Assembly: GCA_002394365.1 (NCBI GenBank) | Contig: DGTQ01000026.1 | Coordinates: 1 to 13,133 of the forward strand | Direction: 5' to 3' | Source of the DNA: Prevotellaceae bacterium UBA4332 | GTDB lineage: Bacteria > Bacteroidota > Bacteroidia > Bacteroidales > Bacteroidaceae | Length of the DNA: 13,133 bases | Part shown: positions 6,101 through 11,770 of the stretch, piece after piece | Layout of the letters: every line of letters begins with the position of its first letter | How positions within the stretch are numbered: position 1 is the first letter of the stretch | Program-made: the position numbers and the translations under genes | Notes under the pieces: model-generated | What the model saw: the letters and a program-made list of their open reading frames with translations, nothing else | The model's database searches: none | Told to the model about the DNA's origin: nothing

Positions 6101-6193
6101 CGGACACATCGAAGTATCGAGATGTCGGCACAACGACACGTCAAAATATCGACACATCGACACATCGACAAATCGTTACATCGACCAAACGAG
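6101..6193. repeat. Degenerate 8-bp tandem repeat between atpB and atpE
   Basis: From just after the atpB stop, units of eight bases with consensus CGACACAT follow each other in phase: 6110, 6118, 6126, 6134, 6142, 6150, 6158, 6166, 6174 and 6182. The units at 6150 and 6158 are exact copies and the others are diverged; the first unit (6101-6109) has nine bases. Being in the operon, it becomes part of the mRNA between the a and c genes. Frames through it stay open for short stretches, but no gene is credible. Confidence 0.75.
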
Positions 6194-6253
6194 AATAACA
6201 ACAATAAACAATAAAATAATAACAAACTAATTTATAACTAAAATTTTAAGACT
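6194..6253 (+). promoter_or_regulatory. A/T-rich translation leader of atpE
   Basis: About 60 bases directly before atpE are almost entirely A and T, with AACAA/AATAA repeats and no Shine-Dalgarno sequence. No TAnnTTTG promoter is present. Such unstructured A-rich leaders favour translation initiation in Bacteroidetes, and the c subunit is needed in many copies per complex. A translation-enhancing role is inferred. Confidence 0.4.
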
Positions 6254-6502
6254 ATGATTTCTATGATTTTGGCAGCTGAAGCAGCTGCAGGTATTGCTAA
6301 GTTGGGCGCTGGTCTTGGCGCAGGTCTCGCAGCTATCGGTGCAGGTATAGGTATCGGCAAGATAGGTGGCAGTGCTATGGACGCAATGGCTCGTCAGCCA
6401 GAGGTAATGAACAAGCTGTTCACAAACATGATTGTTGCCGCTGCCCTTATCGAGGGTGTTGCACTGTTCGGTGCTGTTATTGCTCTGCTTTGCTCTTTCT
6501 AA
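6254..6502 (+). CDS. atpE: ATP synthase Fo subunit c
   Basis: The 82-residue hairpin protein that forms the rotating c-ring. Helix 1 (about 10-40) is glycine-rich, with GAGIGIGKIGG at 29-39 as the close-packing GxGxGxG motif. The polar loop ARQPE (46-50) contacts gamma and epsilon. Helix 2 (about 55-80) holds the ion-binding Glu67 in LIEGVALFG. Residues matching the sodium ligands of Ilyobacter-type c subunits are replaced: the Gln of helix 1 by Ile34, and the Ser after the Glu by Gly68. This favours proton over sodium coupling (inference). It lies 155 bases after atpB, behind the octamer repeat and an A/T-rich leader. A second in-frame ATG three codons in is possible, but the first fits the usual length. 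Confidence 0.97.
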   Translation: MISMILAAEAAAGIAKLGAGLGAGLAAIGAGIGIGKIGGSAMDAMARQPEVMNKLFTNMIVAAALIEGVALFGAVIALLCSF

Positions 6503-6573
6503 TGGGTGGCAGAAGCACATTGAAAGCAATATAAGAAAAAGATTAAACTAATAAAGAAAACTCTATACAGCGT

Positions 6574-7074
6574 ATGGATTTGTTGATTCCGAGTACTGGC
6601 TTACTCTTCTGGATGTGCGTCACATTCTTCATTGTGCTCGCTCTTCTCTGGAAGTTTGGCTTTCCTGCTATCGTGACGATGGTCAATGAGCGCAAGCAGT
6701 TCATTGATGATAGTCTGAAGAAGGCTCAGGAGGCAAACGAGAGATTGGCAAACATACAGAAAGAGGGTGAGTCTATCTTGCGCGAAGCACGTGAGAAGCA
6801 GGTACAGCTTCTCAAGGAGGCTACCGACACTCGCGATGCCATAGTCAGCAAGGCTCAGGACAAGGCAAAGGAGGAGGCTTCACGTCTGCTTGCCGATGCC
6901 AAGGCGCAGATAGATGCCGAGAAAGCGTCTGCTCTGCGTGAGATAAGGGCTGAGATGGCTCAACTTTCTGTTATGGTGGCTGAGAAGGTGATACGCAAGA
7001 ACCTTTCAGAAGACAAGGACCAGATGGTACTTATAGACAAACTGCTGGATGAGGTTTCTGTTGACAAGCAGTAA
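6574..7074 (+). CDS. atpF: ATP synthase Fo subunit b
   Basis: The peripheral stalk subunit, 166 residues, close to the usual 156-170. One N-terminal membrane helix (about 8-29, LLFWMCVTFFIVLALLWKFG) is followed by a long charged helix from about residue 38 to 150. It is rich in Ala, Lys, Glu and Gln (NERKQFIDDSLKKAQEANER onward), as expected of the b dimer coiled coil. It anchors Fo subunit a and reaches up to delta and alpha on F1. Only one b gene is present. It lies 71 bases after atpE and 6 bases before atpH, with no Shine-Dalgarno before its ATG. Confidence 0.95.
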   Translation: MDLLIPSTGLLFWMCVTFFIVLALLWKFGFPAIVTMVNERKQFIDDSLKKAQEANERLANIQKEGESILREAREKQVQLLKEATDTRDAIVSKAQDKAKEEASRLLADAKAQIDAEKASALREIRAEMAQLSVMVAEKVIRKNLSEDKDQMVLIDKLLDEVSVDKQ

Positions 7075-7080
7075 TGCAGT

Positions 7081-7614
7081 ATGGATTTAGGAGTGATATC
7101 AGTAAGGTATGCACGCGCACTGCTGAAATGTAGTGTAGAGATGAAGGCGGAAGACCAGGTGTATCAGGAGATGCAGACTCTCGCAGAGAGCTACATCAAG
7201 GTGCCTGAGCTTCGTCGTGCCATCGACAATCCTATGATAGCTCGCGAGAAGAAAGCTGAGCTTATAAAAGTTGCTGCCGGAGGTAAGATAAGCAATGTCA
7301 CTGAACGGTTCATAGCCCTTGTGCTGCAAGAGGTGCGTGAGTCTGCCATTCAGTTTATTGCCAATGCATTTGTTACGCTCTATCGTCAACAGAAGAACAT
7401 CACCCGAGGAAAACTCACTACAGCTGTTCCAGTGTCGGATGCCATAGAGCAGAAGATGCGAAAAATGGTTGAGAGCCGTACAAAGGGAACTGTAGAATTT
7501 TCTACTGAGGTAGATCCTGACATCATCGGTGGCTTCGTGCTCGAGTATGATACCTACAGGATGGACACCTCGGTAAAGTCTCAGCTCAGTAATATTCTAA
7601 AGCAGTTAGGATAA
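7081..7614 (+). CDS. atpH: ATP synthase F1 subunit delta
   Basis: A 177-residue subunit that ties the b stalk to the top of the alpha-beta ring. The N-terminal helical domain starts VISVRYARALLKCSVE (5-20), the family pattern for delta/OSCP. The C-terminal part has TRGKLTTAVPVSDAIEQKM and then DPDIIGGFVLEYDTYRMD, matching the conserved DxxIIGGxxLxxxxxxxD segment. The length matches E. coli delta (177). It starts 6 bases after the atpF stop, which suggests translational coupling. The presence of this gene separates the operon from N-ATPases, which lack atpH. Confidence 0.95.
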   Translation: MDLGVISVRYARALLKCSVEMKAEDQVYQEMQTLAESYIKVPELRRAIDNPMIAREKKAELIKVAAGGKISNVTERFIALVLQEVRESAIQFIANAFVTLYRQQKNITRGKLTTAVPVSDAIEQKMRKMVESRTKGTVEFSTEVDPDIIGGFVLEYDTYRMDTSVKSQLSNILKQLG

Positions 7615-7626
7615 GGAGATTCAATC

Positions 7627-7653
7627 ATGGCGGATGTATCCTTGCCGCCTTAA
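7627..7653 (+). CDS. Possible 8-codon leader mini-ORF before atpA
   Basis: GGAG (7615-7618) lies 8 bases before an ATG at 7627, which opens a frame of eight codons (Met-Ala-Asp-Val-Ser-Leu-Pro-Pro) ending at TAA 7651-7653. Most genes here lack a Shine-Dalgarno, so this one is notable. The frame overlaps a GGCGG/CCGCC hairpin (7629-7649). It ends 24 bases before atpA and might tune ribosome entry onto atpA. It could be chance. Confidence 0.25.
   Translation: MADVSLPP
7629..7649 (+). promoter_or_regulatory. Small GC hairpin between atpH and atpA
   Basis: GGCGG (7629-7633) and CCGCC (7645-7649) can pair around an 11-base loop. An inner GGA/TCC pairing (7632-7634 with 7639-7641) is an alternative fold. 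An A-rich stretch follows, not a T-run, so this is not a terminator. It may mark an mRNA processing or stability element ahead of atpA. Confidence 0.35.
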
Positions 7654-7677
7654 CCTCAAAAAACAAAAAACTAAACA

Positions 7678-9267
7678 ATGTCAGATAAAATCAAACCAAG
7701 TGAAGTTTCTCAGGTCTTGCTTGACCAGCTGAAGGGAGTTTCATCGTCTGCCAACTTTGATGAGGTTGGAACGGTGCTGACTGTCAGCGATGGTGTGGCA
7801 CGTATCTACGGTCTTCGCAATGCGGAGGCTAACGAATTGCTGGAGTTCGAGAACGGTACGATGGCAATCGTGATGAACCTTGAGGAAGACAATGTGGGTT
7901 GCGTGCTGCTGGGTCCTACCAGCGGTATCAAGGAGGGACAAGTAGTAAAGCGTACCAAGCGCATCGCTTCAATACGTGTCAATGACAATATGCTTGGACG
8001 TGTCATCAACCCTCTCGGTCAGGCAATCGACGGTGGTGGTGACATAGATCTCACAGACTCTTTCGAGATGCCTCTTGACCGCAAGGCGCCAGGCGTTATC
8101 TATCGTCAGCCTGTGAAGGAGCCTCTGCAGACGGGTATCAAGGCTGTTGACTCCATGATTCCTATCGGTCGTGGTCAGCGTGAGCTCATCATCGGCGACC
8201 GTCAGACGGGTAAGACAGCTATTGCCATAGACACCATCATCAACCAGAAGTCCTTCTATGAGGCAGGCAAGCCCGTTTACTGTATATATGTAGCAATAGG
8301 TCAGAAGGCTTCCACAGTAGCTGCTCTCGTGCAGAACCTGAAGGAGCGTGGTGCTCTGCCATACACCATAATAGTGGCAGCCACAGCCAGTGACCCTGCT
8401 GCCATGCAGTATTATGCACCATTTGCGGGAGCTGCCATCGGCGAGTATTTCCGCGACCGTGGCGAGCATGCCCTCGTGGTTTATGATGACCTCTCCAAGC
8501 AGGCTGTTGCATATCGTGAGGTATCGCTGATTCTGCGTCGTCCTTCTGGTCGTGAGGCATATCCTGGTGATGTGTTCTATCTGCACTCTCGTCTTCTGGA
8601 GCGTGCGGCCAAGATTAACGAGCAGCAGGAGGTAGCCGAGCAGATGAATGACCTGCCAGCGTGCCTTAAGGGTAAAGTGAAGGGTGGCGGCTCTCTTACG
8701 GCTCTGCCAATCATCGAGACTCAGGCAGGCGACGTGTCAGCCTACATTCCTACCAATGTGATTTCCATTACCGATGGTCAGATATATCTGGAGTCCGACC
8801 TCTTCAACCAGGGCTTCCGTCCAGCTATCAACGTAGGTATCTCCGTATCTCGTGTGGGTGGTTCGGCACAGATTAAGTCAATGAAGAAGGTGGCTGGTAC
8901 CCTGAAGATTGACCAGGCACAGTATCGTGAGCTGGAGGCATTCTCCAAGTTCTCAAGTGATATGGATGCCGTAACGGCAATGACTCTTGACCGTGGACGT
9001 AAGAACAACCAGTTGCTTATCCAGCCACAGTACAGCCCAATGCCGGTAGGAGAGCAGATAGCTATTCTCTATTGCGGCACAAAGGGCCTGATGAGCGCTG
9101 TTCCTGTGAGCAAGGTGCGTGAGTGTCAGGACTCCTTCCTCGAGGCTATGCGCAACCAGCATCAGGATGTGCTTGACTTCCTCGGTTCAGGCAAGATAGA
9201 CGATGCAGCCACGGCTGTCATTGCTGAAACAATGGCTAATGTATCTGAGAGTTACAAGGTATCTTAA
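7678..9267 (+). CDS. atpA: ATP synthase F1 subunit alpha
   Basis: The non-catalytic nucleotide-binding subunit of F1, 529 residues against 513 in E. coli. Walker A is GDRQTGKT at 173-180. Further conserved segments are VYDDLSKQAVAYREVSLILRRPSGREAYPGD in the middle of the protein and PAINVGISVSRVGGSAQ, where Arg392 corresponds to the arginine finger (E. coli Arg376) that completes the catalytic site on beta. The C-terminal helical domain is complete, ending VSESYKVS. The ATG at 7678 follows an A-rich leader (7654-7677) without a Shine-Dalgarno. A 63-base gap after atpH contains the small hairpin and mini-ORF. Confidence 0.98.
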   Translation: MSDKIKPSEVSQVLLDQLKGVSSSANFDEVGTVLTVSDGVARIYGLRNAEANELLEFENGTMAIVMNLEEDNVGCVLLGPTSGIKEGQVVKRTKRIASIRVNDNMLGRVINPLGQAIDGGGDIDLTDSFEMPLDRKAPGVIYRQPVKEPLQTGIKAVDSMIPIGRGQRELIIGDRQTGKTAIAIDTIINQKSFYEAGKPVYCIYVAIGQKASTVAALVQNLKERGALPYTIIVAATASDPAAMQYYAPFAGAAIGEYFRDRGEHALVVYDDLSKQAVAYREVSLILRRPSGREAYPGDVFYLHSRLLERAAKINEQQEVAEQMNDLPACLKGKVKGGGSLTALPIIETQAGDVSAYIPTNVISITDGQIYLESDLFNQGFRPAINVGISVSRVGGSAQIKSMKKVAGTLKIDQAQYRELEAFSKFSSDMDAVTAMTLDRGRKNNQLLIQPQYSPMPVGEQIAILYCGTKGLMSAVPVSKVRECQDSFLEAMRNQHQDVLDFLGSGKIDDAATAVIAETMANVSESYKVS

Positions 9268-9279
9268 AACTCAAAGTAA

Positions 9280-10242
9280 ATGGCAAGTTTAAAAGAAATA
9301 AAAAATCGCATCACATCTGTCCAGAGCACGCGCAAGATTACGAGTGCGATGAAGATGGTGGCTTCCAGTAAGCTGCATCATGCGCAGCAAATGATAGAGA
9401 ATATGCTTCCATACGAGGGTATGCTGGAGCATATTCTCAAAACTTTCCTTGCCAGCGATGTTGATGCAAAGGGTAGCATAACGCAGGCTCGTCCTGTGAA
9501 GAAGGTGGCAGTTCTGGCTTTCTCAAGCAATTCAAGTCTTTGTGGAGGATTTAATGCTAACGTGCTGAAGCTCATGCAGAAAACGGTAGATGGCTATCTT
9601 GAGAGCGGAGTGGAGGTCATAGTATATCCCATAGGCAGGAAGGTTGCAGAGAAAGTGCAGAAGTTAGGCTATGCCTCGGCTGGCAATTTCATGCAGCTTG
9701 CAGACAAACCTAACTCCATACAGTGTGCTGAGATAGGCAGGCAGCTGCAGCAGGATTTCGACAAGGGCACTATTGACAAGGTAGTGATGATTTACCACCA
9801 CTTCAAGAGTGCAGGCAGCCAGATACTGCAGAACAAGACTCTCCTGCCCATCGACATAGAGTCGGCCATGGACTACGACCATTTCCGTGATTTGAAGAGC
9901 ACCATAGCTTCAGAGGAGGCAACCCGCTACTTGCAGGAACACCAGAAGCAGAGAGAATACGAAAACAAGCAGGGCACAAAGCTCAACGACAATTTCATCG
10001 TGGAGCCAGACATGCAGACCATCCTCACCATGCTCGTGCCACGCTACGTCAACCTCATGATTTACACAGCATTGCTTGACAGTAACGCTTCCGAGCATGC
10101 AGCACGCATGGTGGCTATGCAGACGGCTACGGACAATGCCGACGAACTGCTTCGTACACTTAATTTGCAGTACAACAAGTCACGTCAGCAGGCTATCACG
10201 AGCGAATTGCTTGATATTGTTGGCGGTTCAGTGAATAATTAA
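9280..10242 (+). CDS. atpG: ATP synthase F1 subunit gamma
   Basis: The central rotor shaft, 320 residues against 287 in E. coli. The N-terminal helix MASLKEIKNRITSVQSTRKITSAMKMVASSK is the family signature and forms the coiled coil with the C-terminal helix (about 265-318, ending TSELLDIVGG). SNSSLCGGFN (83-92) starts the Rossmann-like globular domain. About 30 extra, mostly charged residues lie at 197-238, before FIVEPDMQTILTMLVPRY; cyanobacterial and chloroplast gammas have an insertion in a similar part of the globular domain, but no Cys pair is present here. It is the last gene of the operon, 12 bases after atpA. No clear terminator follows. Confidence 0.97.
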   Translation: MASLKEIKNRITSVQSTRKITSAMKMVASSKLHHAQQMIENMLPYEGMLEHILKTFLASDVDAKGSITQARPVKKVAVLAFSSNSSLCGGFNANVLKLMQKTVDGYLESGVEVIVYPIGRKVAEKVQKLGYASAGNFMQLADKPNSIQCAEIGRQLQQDFDKGTIDKVVMIYHHFKSAGSQILQNKTLLPIDIESAMDYDHFRDLKSTIASEEATRYLQEHQKQREYENKQGTKLNDNFIVEPDMQTILTMLVPRYVNLMIYTALLDSNASEHAARMVAMQTATDNADELLRTLNLQYNKSRQQAITSELLDIVGGSVNN

Positions 10243-10278
10243 AGAATATTAAAAGTTCACCTTAAATGTAATCTCGGC

Positions 10279-10309
10279 TTTGCAAATAAAAGAAAATTTC
10301 TTAATTTTG
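10279..10309 (+). promoter_or_regulatory. Promoter of the AAA ATPase gene
   Basis: TTTG (10279-10282), a 19-base spacer and TAATTTTG (10302-10309) fit the Bacteroidetes promoter in both boxes and spacing. Transcription would start near 10314-10316, about 20 bases before the ATG at 10337. This makes the downstream gene independent of the ATP synthase operon, although read-through is possible because no terminator is visible after atpG. Confidence 0.65.
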
Positions 10310-10336
10310 TAGTCCGAAAAAATAGTGTTAACTGAA

Positions 10337-11521
10337 ATGGATGACTTCTATCGTACTCATAGGTACCTTGTCGAACACTGCAATGCTCCCGTAAGGCGGG
10401 TGTTGATGGACGAGGTTGATTGGAGTGCGCGCATGATAGGCATCAAGGGCACTCGGTGCGTAGGAAAAACAACATTTCTGTTACAATATGCTAAGGAAAG
10501 GTTCAGTTCAGACGACAGGCGTTGCCTGTACGTGAACATGAACAATTTCTATTTTCAAGGCAGGGGTATCGCAGACTTTGCTGGCGAGTTCTACAAACAA
10601 GGCGGCAGGGTGCTGCTTATCGACCAGGTCTTCAAGCAGTTTGACTGGAGTCGTGAACTGCGTCGCTGTTACGACCTGTATCCCAAGCTGAAGATAGTAT
10701 TTGCCGGTTCAAGCGTGATGCGGCTGAAGAAAGAAAATCCCGAACTGTGTGACATAGTGAAGAGCTACAACCTGCGCGGGTTCTCCTTCAGGGAGTATCT
10801 CAACCTCAGGACAGGCTTGCGCTTCAGGTGGATGCCGCTGGACGTGCTGCTCGCCAATAGGAAGCAGATAGTGCGCGACATCACGGAGCGAATAGACCCC
10901 CAGCCCTATTTCGCAGAGTATATAGAGCACGGGTTCTATCCGTTGTTCAGGGAGCACGATGATTTTGCAGACAACCTGCTGAAGTCCATGAACATGATGA
11001 CAGAGGTTGACATACTGCTAATCAAGCAGATTGAGCTGAAATACCTTACCAAGATAAAGAAGCTCTTCTACCTCCTTGCGGTGGCAGGCTCCAAAGCGCC
11101 TAACATCAGCAGTCTGGCGAAAGAGATTGAGACGAGCCGTGCTACGGTGATGAACTACATAAAGTATCTTGCCGATGCCCGCCTGATAAACATGATTTAT
11201 CCTGTAGGTCAGCGTTTCCCAAAGAAGCCGTCCAAGATAATGCTCCACAACCCCAACCTCTACCAGGCTATCTACCCGATAACCTATGATGTGCAGACGC
11301 AGATGGAGACCTTCTTCGTCAACACCATGTGGAAAGACCATAAGGTGAACCAGTCCTCCCGCGACATCAACTATACGATTGACGGCACCATGACTTTCAG
11401 CGTGGGCAACGGGGTAGGGCAGAGGCAGGCAAAGGATGGCAAGGTGGTCTGCTGCCAGTATGCCGACAACAGCGTGGGCAGCAATCACATCCCGCTGTGG
11501 CTGTTAGGATTTCTCTATTAG
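10337..11521 (+). CDS. AAA (AAA_14/DUF4143-type) ATPase with altered active-site residues
   Basis: A 394-residue protein of the Bacteroidetes AAA ATPase family. Walker A is GTRCVGKT (38-45). The Walker B strand VLLIDQV has Asp96 followed by Gln97, where the catalytic Glu is usual. FAGSSVMRL is the sensor 1 strand. A helix-turn-helix lies at about 256-287 (SSLAKEIETSRATVMNYIKYL). The C-terminus IPLWLLGFLY is typical of the family, but the preceding strand reads IDGTMTFSVGNG (348-359), where relatives usually have FEVGGK. The nuclease-like Glu and Lys thus appear replaced by Ser355 and Gly359. The biological role of this family is unclear. The frame extends to a GTG at 10325, but that lies only about 10 bases from the predicted transcription start, so the ATG at 10337 is preferred. 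Frequent AGG arginine codons differ from atpA and nifJ. Confidence 0.8.
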   Translation: MDDFYRTHRYLVEHCNAPVRRVLMDEVDWSARMIGIKGTRCVGKTTFLLQYAKERFSSDDRRCLYVNMNNFYFQGRGIADFAGEFYKQGGRVLLIDQVFKQFDWSRELRRCYDLYPKLKIVFAGSSVMRLKKENPELCDIVKSYNLRGFSFREYLNLRTGLRFRWMPLDVLLANRKQIVRDITERIDPQPYFAEYIEHGFYPLFREHDDFADNLLKSMNMMTEVDILLIKQIELKYLTKIKKLFYLLAVAGSKAPNISSLAKEIETSRATVMNYIKYLADARLINMIYPVGQRFPKKPSKIMLHNPNLYQAIYPITYDVQTQMETFFVNTMWKDHKVNQSSRDINYTIDGTMTFSVGNGVGQRQAKDGKVVCCQYADNSVGSNHIPLWLLGFLY

Positions 11522-11522
11522 C

Positions 11523-11680
11523 AGGCTTACGACAGCAGGCTGACAAATAGAAGGCTTACGACAAGAGGCTGACGACAGAGAGGTTTACAACAGAAGGCTG
11601 ACAAACAGCAAGCTTACGACAAGAGGCTTATGACAGCAAGCTGACAAACAGCAGGCTTACGACAGCAGGCTGACGACGGA
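11523..11680. repeat. 14/15-bp tandem repeat array after the AAA ATPase gene
   Basis: Eleven copies of a motif near AGGCTKACGACAGC begin at 11523, 11537, 11552, 11566, 11581, 11595, 11610, 11624, 11638, 11653 and 11667. Spacings mostly alternate 14 and 15, so the higher-order unit is about 29 bases. Copies mostly alternate AGGCTT and AGGCTG. The array begins directly after the TAG stop of the ATPase gene. Its period is not a multiple of three and all frames close, so it is not coding. Confidence 0.85.
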
Positions 11681-11692
11681 CTCTGAGCCTGC
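11665..11692 (+). terminator. Stem-loop ending the repeat array, possible weak terminator
   Basis: GCAGGCT (11665-11671), part of the last repeat copy, is the exact inverse complement of AGCCTGC (11686-11692), with a 14-base loop. It is the only reverse-oriented half near the array. The same partner could pair with identical GCAGGCT strings at 11521, 11535 and 11651. No T-run follows, so termination is uncertain. Confidence 0.35.
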
Positions 11693-11770
11693 AAATAACG
11701 AACAACGCCAACGAAGCACAAAAACATTATATAATATAACTTTTATTTACAACTTATATCAAAACAAAAA
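11693..11770 (+). promoter_or_regulatory. A/T-rich leader and possible promoter region of nifJ
   Basis: The stretch before nifJ is strongly A/T-rich. TAACTTTT (11737-11744) resembles the -7 consensus with one mismatch, but there is no TTTG at the expected -33 position, so the promoter cannot be placed firmly. The 14 bases before the ATG are mostly A, with no Shine-Dalgarno, as at most genes in this window. Confidence 0.35.

Noticed and set aside
5439..6131. Long minus-strand frame of 230 codons
   Set aside because: It is antisense to atpB, whose identity is certain, and its composition is that of a shadow frame.
6101..6193. CRISPR array or coding repeat
   Set aside because: The period is 8 bases with no spacers, and frames through it are short and unsupported.
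2959..10242. Sodium-type N-ATPase operon
   Set aside because: Gene order is similar, but atpH is present and the c subunit lacks the usual sodium ligands; it is better read as the normal Bacteroidetes F-ATPase.
11523..11680. CRISPR array
   Set aside because: Repeats are contiguous 14/15-bp units without unique spacers, and no cas gene is present.
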